A stretch of DNA of 42,950 bases from a virus. Shown one piece after another: positions 15,045-22,777 of the stretch (the stretch's first letter is position 1; every line of letters begins with the position of its first letter). The translations under genes were made by a program, and so were the position numbers. The DNA lies in the IMG/VR virus record IMGVR_UViG_3300044712_000268, positions 1 through 42,950 of that record. One strand, 5' to 3'. Under the pieces are notes generated by a model. That model had not been told where the DNA came from. It did no database searches and saw nothing but the letters and a program-made list of their open reading frames with translations.

Positions 15045-16816
15045 TAGGTTCTATTTAAAAAGTCGTTTTCTTTATGCCAAATGGTGTAGATATCCCTTCC
15101 CCGTATCACGGTTTCGCCTCGCACGGATACCGCCCCGAGCATCCCCTCCAACTTGGAGAGCGGGGCAATCACTTCGGGGTCAAGTCGGGCGTTCCGGTTG
15201 TCGCCGACTATCGCCATTTGGGGGGAATAGGCCAGACCGCCATTGGCGAACTTCGGGACAAGTGTGTTAAAGAGACCGGCGGCAAGCCCTCCGGTTAAAG
15301 CCCCGACGGCAACCCCAACCCCGACGGGTAATTCAGATAATGATTTTTCAATAGCGGACGCGACACCCTTTGCAATTAACCCGGCCACAACCTGACGGAG
15401 CGCGTTTTTAGCCATTTTCCCGAAGTCGCTCCAACTATCCGCACCCTGCGAAAGCGCGCTCCCGAGGTCTATCATCCCCTCGGTTAATGTTTTCTGCCAG
15501 GAAGTAATCTCCTTTAATACGGGTACCACTTCCTTTAATTTGTCCGCGTCCAGAATAACCGGAATGTCGGCACTGCCTTGATTTGCATTCGGGGCCAACG
15601 TGCGATCCTCAAAATCTGGAACTGGCTTGAGGTTACGTTGCATGACGGCAACAAATTGTTTAAAACTCGGGGAGTCCCGCTCAAATGCAGCCGCGCGCTT
15701 CTCTAAAAGCCCCTGCATCTCGGTCATTTCCTGTAATTTCTGCCGAGTCAGTTTAACACTCTTCTCGTCGGCGTCGTTAGCGATACCCTGACTTTTCGCA
15801 ATGAGTTGGTTCATCTTGTCCTCATCGCGCATGGTCTCCAAAAGATGCTGTATAGCAGTTTCGTTCCCGTTAATCAAGGCGGTTGCATTCTCAATGGCCT
15901 GTTCCCGGGCGAAGTGTTTACCAATCCCCCAATTCGTCATGCCTTTGGCATCCGTCAAACCTTGTTGCAGGCTGGTACGCGCCTTTTCCCGCTCCTGAAT
16001 GTAAATCCGTAACGCCTTGCGGGCATCCTCTGTATTTTCGGCACTGGAGGCCAAATTACGGGCTTCCAGTTCTAAGGTGGCGGCGTAGTTCTGTTCTGTC
16101 TTTCCGGTTTGGAGTTCAATAATCTCCTTCAGGTTCTTGGCAAATCTGTTTATAGGAAGCCCCACTAATCTCCCGAAAGACTCTTTCAAGTTATCAATGG
16201 CCTGTTGAAGCTGAACAATTCCAGAAGTACCCGCGTCGGTTGCGGCCTTTGCAAATCCGTCAACCTGTCTTTTTGCGCTTATCACAGTGGACTCAAAACG
16301 CGCGTTAGACCCGGCTGTACCCTCGACCGTAATGCCGTATCTTTTTAACCCGTTGGTGGCGCTCCCTATGGTTTTAGCAAATAGGTTGGCTGCCGCCGGT
16401 AAGTCCATACCGAACTTCGTGGCGAAGTCCATAACGACCGGAATCAGTTTGGATACCTGAGCCTCGGTCATGTTCATAGAGGCCAGGAATGTTTGGGCAT
16501 CCTGTATGTCCTCGTCATCAAATAAAGAATTAGATTGAAGTAGCCCGGCCTGTTGTGATAGTCTCCTGAAAGACTCCGCATTACCATCAACTGCGTTTAG
16601 CAGTTTTGCTGAACTTTTAGCGGCCTTGTCAAACTCCTCCACGCAAACTTTGCCGAAATTAGCGATAGACCCAACCGCAAAAGCCCCGGCAACCGCCCCG
16701 CCTAACTGTTTGATGCTGCTCTCGAATGCGCCCAACTTCGCACGGGAATCCTTCAACCCGCGATTGAAGTTCACCGTGTCCGACTTGAAAACAAAGTTTA
16801 GATTAGATAGAGCCAT
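15044..16816 (-). CDS. Tail tape measure protein (590 aa)
   Basis: A long, mostly helical protein typical of tape measures: an N-terminal start MALSNLNFVFKSDTVNFNRG, Ala/Gly-rich helices, a coiled-coil middle (about 230-400) and a glycine-rich hydrophobic segment near 490-525 (VGVGVAVGALTGGLAAGLF) that may enter the host membrane. The C-terminal FANGGLAYSPQMAIVGDN is a common tape-measure ending. Using the usual ~0.15 nm per residue, the tail would be about 90 nm. It follows the tail chaperone genes and overlaps the second one by 14 bases. Confidence 0.88.
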   Translation of the reverse strand: MALSNLNFVFKSDTVNFNRGLKDSRAKLGAFESSIKQLGGAVAGAFAVGSIANFGKVCVEEFDKAAKSSAKLLNAVDGNAESFRRLSQQAGLLQSNSLFDDEDIQDAQTFLASMNMTEAQVSKLIPVVMDFATKFGMDLPAAANLFAKTIGSATNGLKRYGITVEGTAGSNARFESTVISAKRQVDGFAKAATDAGTSGIVQLQQAIDNLKESFGRLVGLPINRFAKNLKEIIELQTGKTEQNYAATLELEARNLASSAENTEDARKALRIYIQEREKARTSLQQGLTDAKGMTNWGIGKHFAREQAIENATALINGNETAIQHLLETMRDEDKMNQLIAKSQGIANDADEKSVKLTRQKLQEMTEMQGLLEKRAAAFERDSPSFKQFVAVMQRNLKPVPDFEDRTLAPNANQGSADIPVILDADKLKEVVPVLKEITSWQKTLTEGMIDLGSALSQGADSWSDFGKMAKNALRQVVAGLIAKGVASAIEKSLSELPVGVGVAVGALTGGLAAGLFNTLVPKFANGGLAYSPQMAIVGDNRNARLDPEVIAPLSKLEGMLGAVSVRGETVIRGRDIYTIWHKENDFLNRT

Positions 16817-17102
16817 CGAGGGGTTTCCAATGTTTTAGTTTGCTGATCTTGTCGATCTCCTTCTGTCGCTCCTCCGGTGAACGGGTATCTTTGGGTGGCT
16901 TCTCCTTGAATAGGCCGTCTAAGGTTAACCGATCCTTTCGGGGGAGTTGAATGTTTATCAACTGGATGGTCCGTTGCCAGTTCTCTTTCTCGCGGGTCTT
17001 GAATAGTTCCCAAAATCCGCTCTGCGCGCACAGGAACTCAAGGGGGGTCATTGACCAAAACTCATCAGGGGAAAGGCCGAGTTGCCCCAGGCCAATCTCC
17101 AT
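16803..17102 (-). CDS. Tail assembly chaperone, second component (TAC_6-like)
   Basis: The segment EIGLGQLGLSPDEFWSMTPL matches the short chaperone family found before tape measures in gene-transfer agents and many siphoviruses ('LRLSPdEFWxMTPrE'). The protein is 99 residues with a charged C-terminal half. It lies 14 bases after the first chaperone and overlaps the tape measure gene. Its frame is open upstream through the end of the first chaperone gene in the -1 frame, but no classic slippery heptamer is present there, so I annotate it as a separate gene from ATG 17102. Confidence 0.75.
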   Translation of the reverse strand: MEIGLGQLGLSPDEFWSMTPLEFLCAQSGFWELFKTREKENWQRTIQLINIQLPRKDRLTLDGLFKEKPPKDTRSPEERQKEIDKISKLKHWKPLDGSI

Positions 17103-17116
17103 GAGGTAGCGGAAGG

Positions 17117-17440
17117 TTATTTCTGCCCCACCTGATCCGGTGGAGCGAAAATCTTTCCCAACTGTTCCCCGATTAAATCTGATAACTCGGTGGATTTCCC
17201 CGGTTCGTCCATTAAGTCCGCAACGTCCTCTTCGGTCAGCGTGAACTCTTGTTTTTCTTTACGCGCACCATGTTTAAGGGCTAAATGACAGATATAAACC
17301 GTGTCCTTAATGGAGGCGTTCTCAATACCCCCAAGCAAATCGGACAGCCCCCTTTTTGTCTCCCGTTCCGCTTCCCGAAGTGCCGCGAACCCTAAACTCA
17401 CCGGGTAATCCTTACCGCCTAATTTTATCAGGTCTACCAT
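17117..17440 (-). CDS. Tail assembly chaperone, first component
   Basis: The protein starts MVDLIKLGGKDYPVSLGFAA, the typical pattern of GTA/TAC-type tail chaperones (a beta start followed by helices). It has a central helical region and an acidic C-terminus. ATG 17440 is one base past the major tail gene's stop and is preferred to the upstream start at 17476, which would overlap that gene. It likely coats the tape measure before tail tube polymerisation. Position between major tail protein and tape measure supports this. Confidence 0.75.
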   Translation of the reverse strand: MVDLIKLGGKDYPVSLGFAALREAERETKRGLSDLLGGIENASIKDTVYICHLALKHGARKEKQEFTLTEEDVADLMDEPGKSTELSDLIGEQLGKIFAPPDQVGQK

Positions 17441-17441
17441 A

Positions 17442-17852
17442 TTATGTTCCTGTTGATACCGATAAAGCTGATGCACCCTCGAAACTCACACTATATGAAG
17501 TATTTTCTTCCTGCGGAGCGTCCACCTGCAATGAGGTCAGGTAGCATTCTCCCGAGAAGTAAGAGTCGCCGGATACTTCCGTCGAAAACTTCAGGGTGAC
17601 CGGGGTTCTGTTCGTGATGAAAGCATACAACTGGGGGAACCCATAGGTGTCATCGAAAGCAACGAATCCTTCGCCGGTTCCGCTCCACTCCCGCATCCCT
17701 TCCAGTTTGGCTCGCCATCCCGCATTCTGCTTAGTCGTAATGTCTCGGGTCGCCATGTTGACGGTAATCGTGTGACTCGTTGAGGAGCCGATCAAATTAT
17801 CATCAAGATAGAAGCACATGAGACTTCCGTTTAAAACTGATGTACTTGGCAT
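17442..17852 (-). CDS. Major tail (tube) protein, TP901-1-like
   Basis: At 136 residues, with LMCFYLDDNLIGSSTSHTIT, TRDITTKQNAGWRAKLEGMR and a late SYFSGECYLTSLQVDAPQEE, it follows the TP901-1/GTA major tail protein pattern. That means a beta-sandwich tube subunit with a 'xSKDxxxWxxxLxGxRxW'-like loop. It lies between tail completion and chaperone genes, the conserved siphovirus order, so tail tube is the clear role. Confidence 0.85.
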   Translation of the reverse strand: MPSTSVLNGSLMCFYLDDNLIGSSTSHTITVNMATRDITTKQNAGWRAKLEGMREWSGTGEGFVAFDDTYGFPQLYAFITNRTPVTLKFSTEVSGDSYFSGECYLTSLQVDAPQEENTSYSVSFEGASALSVSTGT

Positions 17853-17863
17853 TGTTTTCTTTA

Positions 17864-18235
17864 TTACGTTAAATTGTTTTCTGGTAAAACCCGAGCCTGG
17901 TACATAACCGTCCTGACGTAGTAGTCGGTATCGAATCCGTCCTCCCGTGAGGTCATTCTAACGGAATCGAAAACCGTTGAATCCTGCGTACCGGAGAATC
18001 CATCAAGGATAGACCGTATCGCAATATCCAACTCGTCAAGCTGCGCGTACTGCTCGGAGTATATGTTGATTTGAATTTGATAGACGTCAATTACCGAAGG
18101 GGTTTGCTTGGTGCCGATTGGAGTAGCCGACAGGATATTATAGACCGCAAAAGGCCAGGGTTCCCCCTGCGTGGCGCGTAAAGGATAAACCCTCCCGACG
18201 CCACCAATCAAAGAATATATTGCCGTCCCGATCAT
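17864..18235 (-). CDS. Tail terminator/completion protein (DUF3168/gp17-like)
   Basis: The 123-residue protein starts MIGTAIYSLIGGVGRVYPLR and has the 'PFAVYNILSATP...VYQIQINIYSEQYAQLDELD' arrangement of the DUF3168 tail-completion family. This fold caps the tail tube and joins it to the head connector. Its start overlaps the end of the HK97-gp10-like gene by 4 bases and it precedes the major tail gene, in the expected order. Confidence 0.8.
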   Translation of the reverse strand: MIGTAIYSLIGGVGRVYPLRATQGEPWPFAVYNILSATPIGTKQTPSVIDVYQIQINIYSEQYAQLDELDIAIRSILDGFSGTQDSTVFDSVRMTSREDGFDTDYYVRTVMYQARVLPENNLT

Positions 18236-18747
18236 AATTTACCCCTCGACTTCATCCTGTTTACAAACCTGTTGAATATGTCCAGCGAATTGTTTTCAAA
18301 TCGATACCTGACCACTTCCCGCTTCGATGCCCAGGCGGGAGCCATAAATGGCGTTCCCTTCCTGACCTGAGCGGTTCCCCTCCACCGGCTTCTTTTGCCC
18401 CATGTGATACGGCGGTCAAACTCTACAAAGTGAGCGTACCAACCGCCCTTATATCCTCCAAATGCGCCTTTTGCCCTCGGCCCGATAATGACCGTTACCA
18501 ACTTTGACCTGAGCATATCCATTACTCCGATGGATTTCTGTAATGTTCCAGGCTGTATCCAATGTCCTCGCGCTTTATGTGGGTGGGCTGAAATAGGGGC
18601 GTTTGTTCGTGCCTGTTCCAAGAGCGGTTTAGCGGAATCCTTTATCATGGCCCGCATGGCCTTTGCCTGGAACTGTTTGGGTAGGCCGTCAAGAAGTGCT
18701 TTGACCTCTGCGGCGTTGGTGAACTCAACACTAAATGAACTTTTCAT
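18232..18747 (-). CDS. HK97 gp10-family tail-connector protein
   Basis: The N-terminus (FSVEFTNAAEVKALLDGLPK) and conserved features such as LLEQARTNAPISA, GTLQKSIGV and GWYAHFVEFD fit the HK97 gp10 family: a helix, then a beta sheet with the 'YAxxVEFG' motif. These proteins act at the head-tail interface or in tail completion. At 171 residues it is slightly long. It lies between the tandem head-closure genes and the tail terminator. Confidence 0.85.
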   Translation of the reverse strand: MKSSFSVEFTNAAEVKALLDGLPKQFQAKAMRAMIKDSAKPLLEQARTNAPISAHPHKARGHWIQPGTLQKSIGVMDMLRSKLVTVIIGPRAKGAFGGYKGGWYAHFVEFDRRITWGKRSRWRGTAQVRKGTPFMAPAWASKREVVRYRFENNSLDIFNRFVNRMKSRGKL

Positions 18748-19139
18748 AGGTGTTCAGTTGCCCTCAGTTGACCCTCGCCCGTTTCGCGTACCCCCGTTCC
18801 CGTCGACCGTAAAACATCAAACCACTTGCTGTCTTTGTATTCGGTTCTGATGACCATATACTTCGGGTTGATTTCCTCGATGGAGGTGATCGCGTAGTAC
18901 ATTCCGTCCCACTTGACCCTCATCGTTTCGTCAATATCCTTTCGTAACCGGACAAAGAACTTCACCACACTCACAGCAACCAGTTGGTCGGCCTCGTCCA
19001 TCTCGGTACTGTCCTCATAGGCCACTTTCGCCCACGCATCCGTTAGGGTTGACCATACGGGCAACATCTGACCATAACCATCTGTTACCTCAGAATAGCC
19101 CTGTATCTTGATTCTCCGGTCAAAATCCCCGATCTGCAT
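18744..19139 (-). CDS. Head-closure/adaptor protein, copy 2
   Basis: MQIGDFDRRIKIQGYSEVTD begins a head-tail joining protein (SPP1 gp16/HK97 head-closure type) with the conserved course WSTLTDAWAKVAYEDSTE, then RLRKDIDETMRVKWDGMYY. It is a clear paralogue of the gene just upstream (19120-19440), sharing MQ-GD-RRI, WSTL--WAKV, ADQLVA, IKF/VKF and DETMR. It has an extra ~20-residue C-terminal tail. Only one such ring is normally needed between portal and tail, so the pair is unusual. Confidence 0.85.
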   Translation of the reverse strand: MQIGDFDRRIKIQGYSEVTDGYGQMLPVWSTLTDAWAKVAYEDSTEMDEADQLVAVSVVKFFVRLRKDIDETMRVKWDGMYYAITSIEEINPKYMVIRTEYKDSKWFDVLRSTGTGVRETGEGQLRATEHL

Positions 19140-19440
19140 AGTCGGCCTTGAGGATTAAATATTTACTTCTGCCAATTCTTTCAATGTGCCGTATATTGAA
19201 ATACCCGCCGTCAAAGAGTATCCGCATGGTCTCGTCAACTTCCCGGTACCGAATCCAAAACTTGATGATTCGGCGGGCCACCAGTTGATCCGCTTCCATA
19301 GCTTCCCCTCCCTTCTCGAAGGAAACCTTAGCCCACACTTCAGATAGGGTACTCCACGAAGGAATCTCCTGTCCGTCGTCGGCCTTAGTCGTCGTCGGCT
19401 GTTCAATAACTATCCGTCTGTTCAAGTCGCCTAATTGCAT
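19120..19440 (-). CDS. Head-closure/adaptor protein, copy 1
   Basis: MQLGDLNRRIVIEQPTTTKA starts the same head-tail joining fold as the next gene. ATG 19440 is chosen over 19488 because it aligns with the paralogue's start and avoids most of the overlap with the upstream glycosyltransferase gene. Conserved parts include SWSTLSEVWAKVSF, EADQLVARRIIKFWIRY and EVDETMRILFDGGYF. It overlaps copy 2 by 20 bases. Either copy could have moved to a different place in the connector. Confidence 0.82.
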   Translation of the reverse strand: MQLGDLNRRIVIEQPTTTKADDGQEIPSWSTLSEVWAKVSFEKGGEAMEADQLVARRIIKFWIRYREVDETMRILFDGGYFNIRHIERIGRSKYLILKADYADRGF

Positions 19441-20218
19441 CCCGTTCCCCTTCGCTGATAAAGCCCATTTCAAAATCTTCCTTATCATAAGTTTCGATAG
19501 GCCATATATTGGTTTCAGACTTCAAATCGACCGCTAAAATCGAATCTGTTAATACTTTGGTTTGTCTGATTCCGTTCTTATGGAGTATCATCTCTGAACC
19601 ATGATCTAACCCCCGATTGAGGGAATCCGGCCAGAGTTTTTGCTCAGGAGAATGCTCCTGAATGATGTCGGCCACCCTGTGAAGTTTGCAGGCGTTGTTG
19701 CGGGTCATTGTCACCTCCCTTCGGGCGGTGCAAGTGAAGTCCGTTCCAACAGCCGAAACCTTGTAACGTATGGTAACCATATCTCCTAATCGCTCCACCA
19801 CGTCCCGGCGAATACACCGCGCAAGTCCAATCGGGTAAACATTATTGAAAATGCGTTTCTCTCCGGTTCTCACATCCAGGATCCCGCAACGGGTCAGCCC
19901 GAAGGCTTCATCTTCCCATTTATAGAGTCTTAGAAGTTCGTTGGCAATCAGGTCGTCCGATCCCATCGTCATCAGGTAATCCCAGGGTAATTTGAGTGCT
20001 TCGGTTAGCCCGGCGTTCCACTTTTTACCCAATGGCAGATTAGCGTGTTCCACCCCAATCACGTCGTACTTTTTCAGGAGAGGTTTAAAGTCTCCCGTAT
20101 AGACGGCTAATGGGGTGATGTCAAATTCGCCCCTAAGACGTTCCAGACCCATCATAAAGATTTCTGAAACCTCGGGGCGTTTATATAGCGCAGTAAGACA
20201 AAGAACTTTAGTAGACAC
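19403..20218 (-). CDS. GT-A glycosyltransferase inserted among connector genes
   Basis: The N-terminus STKVLCLTALYKRPEVSEIF is a Rossmann-like GT-A opening. NLPLGKKWNAGLTEALKLPW and D88-D89 in LMTMGSDDLI give the nucleotide-sugar/metal site of family-2-like transferases. At 271 residues it is a complete compact enzyme. It lies between the gp6-like connector (11-base overlap) and the head-closure gene (38-base overlap), a place normally held only by structural genes. Co-expression with the capsid suggests it sugars a virion component, which is inference. Confidence 0.8.
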   Translation of the reverse strand: MSTKVLCLTALYKRPEVSEIFMMGLERLRGEFDITPLAVYTGDFKPLLKKYDVIGVEHANLPLGKKWNAGLTEALKLPWDYLMTMGSDDLIANELLRLYKWEDEAFGLTRCGILDVRTGEKRIFNNVYPIGLARCIRRDVVERLGDMVTIRYKVSAVGTDFTCTARREVTMTRNNACKLHRVADIIQEHSPEQKLWPDSLNRGLDHGSEMILHKNGIRQTKVLTDSILAVDLKSETNIWPIETYDKEDFEMGFISEGERDAIRRLEQTDSY

Positions 20219-20756
20219 GGTACTTGTCTAACAAGTATTGGCTGCCCAACGGCAGTTCGTTATAACTACCCTGGACGGCATCCTGCCTGTTCTCGTACAA
20301 GTGTCCAAGAATAAGCAGGATAGCCGCCTTGATAGTTTCCGGGACTGTGGTGTATCCGGCGGTGTATTCCACCACGATACCCCCCAATCTCAAGTCAGTT
20401 GCCGGCCAACTCTGACCCGACGCTAAGAACACCCGTGCGGGGTCTGAGACAATGTCCACGTTGTAGACGGTACTCGCAAGCGTGGTCAGAGTTCCGGCAG
20501 TGTTGTAGTATTTAATCGAAGAGATAGCTTTTACCGGACTGCCGTACAGATACATGATGGCACTAAAGGAGTCGAAAGTCGCCTGCCAGGTCGTGCTGCA
20601 TAATGTTCTTTTCGTGTAATGCTCGGCAACCTCACGCGCGGCCTTGATTAAGCCCGTGATTAAGGTGTCGTCATCCTCGCTGTCAACCTTTAGGTAGGTT
20701 TTGGCCTCCTCTAAAGTGACAGGCTCAACGGTCGGTTCGGTAAATACTTTTCTCAT
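20208..20756 (-). CDS. Head-tail connector, gp6-like adaptor
   Basis: The opening TEPTVEPVTLEEAKTYLKVD followed by DDDTLITGLIKAAREVAEHYTKR is the signature of HK97 gp6/SPP1 gp15-type adaptors, which form a ring under the portal. The 182 residues include a beta-rich middle and a C-terminal helical end (AAILLILGHLYENRQD) that is also conserved. It follows the major capsid gene by one base. Confidence 0.9.
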   Translation of the reverse strand: MRKVFTEPTVEPVTLEEAKTYLKVDSEDDDTLITGLIKAAREVAEHYTKRTLCSTTWQATFDSFSAIMYLYGSPVKAISSIKYYNTAGTLTTLASTVYNVDIVSDPARVFLASGQSWPATDLRLGGIVVEYTAGYTTVPETIKAAILLILGHLYENRQDAVQGSYNELPLGSQYLLDKYRVY

Positions 20757-20757
20757 C

Positions 20758-21996
20758 TTAGGAAGAAGCGTGTACCAGATATTTAACCGGGTGGGTTCCA
20801 GCGTCCATCAGCATAGCGTCCACGCGGACGTTCAGGAACATACCGATCTGGTCGTACTCGGCATACCGCTCATTCAGCACAACCAGCCTTTCGGGTCCGG
20901 CGTAGCGAATGACGTAATTGGAGAAGTCGCCAAACAGAACGGATTTGTTGTTGGCTCCGATAGCGGCCATGTCCTGATTGATAACATACGGTTTTCCGAG
21001 AACGGTAGCCGGGATTCCAGCAACCAAGTCGGGTTGCCAGATCAGGTGACCTTCGGTATCTTCCAGTTTGCGGATAGCGGCCAGGGTCGAATCCTTGAAC
21101 ATAAATTTACCGTTGATCTGATAGGCCGGGTCAACCGAGTGGTACAGGTCGATCAGGTTGGCATACGACAGGGTAGTGTCGTCAACCGTCACACCTGAAG
21201 AGGTGGCTCCGGTAACAACGCCAGCGACGTCGGTAGTTCCAGCTCCGGTAGTAAAGGCAGCGTTCAAACCGCGACCGATACGATAGCCGAACAAGTCGGC
21301 AAGCAGGGTCTGGAAGTTGAAATAGCTGTCCTGAATCAACTCGCGGGAAACACGAACCAGACCGGAAGTGTATTTGTACGACTTCAGGGTTTTCTGTGTG
21401 AAAGTCACGTCAGTTGCGGAAGTACCGTGATCGGTAGCCTCAGCAATTTTGTAAGCCACAACGGCGGTATCGTTGGCAAGAGGCCATTCGATGTCGTTAC
21501 CGGAATCCGTGCGAATCACGCGGGAAACACCTTCTACACCGCCCCAAGCCAGTTTAGCAAGGGTCAGTTCGTTGGAGAATCCGGTCGGGATAGTGTAACC
21601 GCCTTTCCCGTCAGTCAAGGACTGTGCGTTGGTACGGAACTCCTTGTAAGGGTTGTTTTCGAGCGTCCGGCGATCTTCTTCGGTGAAGTCGGCCCATTTG
21701 CCCCCGCGATTCAGAAAATAGTTCTGCCATGCGCGGTTTGATTTTTCACGGGCTTCGTCTTTGCTCATACTTCCCTGTTCAGCAACAGGAACGGCACTAA
21801 CGCTCAAGAGAGCCTCGGCCCGCTCGGCGATCTTAATATCTTCGTCTTTGGCATCCAGATCGGTCGTCATTCTCGCCCACTGATCCTTCTCCTCCTTTGA
21901 GAAAGAGCGGTTTTCGGCCTTGCTCTTCTCGTGCAAATCGAGCATCTCTTTGGCAAGTTGCCCGCGCTCGTCTTTTAACTTTTTAATGCGATCCAT
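20758..21996 (-). CDS. Major capsid protein, HK97 fold
   Basis: The 412-residue protein begins with a charged coiled coil (MDRIKKLKDERGQLAKEMLD, to about residue 65). That part is the delta domain that scaffolds assembly and is cut off by the protease. The HK97 Phage_capsid region follows: GGYTIPTGFSNELTL, VRVSRELIQDS, FTTGAGTTDVAGVV, GKFMFKDSTLAAIRKL, and FGDFSNYVIRYAGPERLVVL near the end. It is the shell subunit, encoded directly after the protease gene. Confidence 0.95.
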   Translation of the reverse strand: MDRIKKLKDERGQLAKEMLDLHEKSKAENRSFSKEEKDQWARMTTDLDAKDEDIKIAERAEALLSVSAVPVAEQGSMSKDEAREKSNRAWQNYFLNRGGKWADFTEEDRRTLENNPYKEFRTNAQSLTDGKGGYTIPTGFSNELTLAKLAWGGVEGVSRVIRTDSGNDIEWPLANDTAVVAYKIAEATDHGTSATDVTFTQKTLKSYKYTSGLVRVSRELIQDSYFNFQTLLADLFGYRIGRGLNAAFTTGAGTTDVAGVVTGATSSGVTVDDTTLSYANLIDLYHSVDPAYQINGKFMFKDSTLAAIRKLEDTEGHLIWQPDLVAGIPATVLGKPYVINQDMAAIGANNKSVLFGDFSNYVIRYAGPERLVVLNERYAEYDQIGMFLNVRVDAMLMDAGTHPVKYLVHASS

Positions 21997-22006
21997 TTTT
22001 AGATTG

Positions 22007-22777
22007 TTATTTCGATTTTAGCGTTATCATTCTTAGGTACTCTTCTCTTTCCCGCGCCTCGGCCTCGGCTTGGCGTTCCTGTTCTGCGAGGTCGGCTTTG
22101 GCCTGTTCGAGGGAAGTCATATCTCTTTTGGCGACTGTGGTATCAGGGTATGCCGGGAAGGTGACCGGGGAAACGTCATAGATTTTAGCGAACTTACTAA
22201 TGCGCCTTTCCATTGTTCCGTCCTCGGCCTCGCGCCATTCACTCCCCCCTTTATCGACAGAGAAGGAAAACGAACTCTGCGTCACGTCGCCCCTGCGAAG
22301 GGAGATTAACAGGTCGTTGGCGTAAGTCTGGCCGCCGTTGTCATAATCATAGGCGAAGCCCTTATCCGTTGCGGCAACGCGAAGGGTTTTACTCTTTGTT
22401 CTTCCCAGTATCTTATTCGGGTCGTGGTTGAACAGGGCGCGTATGTCGTTATTCTCCATCCCATCAAAAGCACCCGGCAGGATCATCTCTCTGAACCCGC
22501 CCAAATCTTCTGACCACGAATCATATACAGCCGCCATGCCATGCACGACTTCTTTCCCGTCCACCTCTTCGGTGCGGAACTCCATATCAATCAGTCTAAC
22601 TTCTTTTTCCATCTTTGCTACTTTAAAACTTTCCCATCTTATGCCTTTGTCCTTCAATAGCCGCTTGGCCTCCTCCATCGAATACATGGAGGCGTCAAAC
22701 AGTATTCTCGTCCCCTCCGCTCTTACCCCCGGTGCCGTTATCTCCACCGGTCGGGCTAACTTGCACAGGTGTTGCAT
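22007..22777 (-). CDS. Prohead maturation protease (U35 family)
   Basis: The core RLIDMEFRTEEVDGKEVVHG, GFREMILPGAFDG, the catalytic-histidine region ALFNHDPNKILGRT and the serine region GDVTQSSFSFSVDKGG match HK97-type prohead proteases. The C-terminal ~40 residues are a charged helix. ATG 22777 gives 256 residues with an N-terminal beta/helix module (RILFDASMYSMEEAKRLL) and an 83-base overlap with the portal gene; ATG 22687 would remove the overlap but break that module. It trims the capsid delta domain during head maturation. Confidence 0.9.
   Translation of the reverse strand: MQHLCKLARPVEITAPGVRAEGTRILFDASMYSMEEAKRLLKDKGIRWESFKVAKMEKEVRLIDMEFRTEEVDGKEVVHGMAAVYDSWSEDLGGFREMILPGAFDGMENNDIRALFNHDPNKILGRTKSKTLRVAATDKGFAYDYDNGGQTYANDLLISLRRGDVTQSSFSFSVDKGGSEWREAEDGTMERRISKFAKIYDVSPVTFPAYPDTTVAKRDMTSLEQAKADLAEQERQAEAEAREREEYLRMITLKSK

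Noticed and set aside
16803-17440. Programmed -1 frameshift joining the two tail chaperones
   Set aside because: The -1 frame is open upstream of ATG 17102, but I found no X-XXY-YYZ slippery heptamer in the overlap; two separate genes are the cautious reading.
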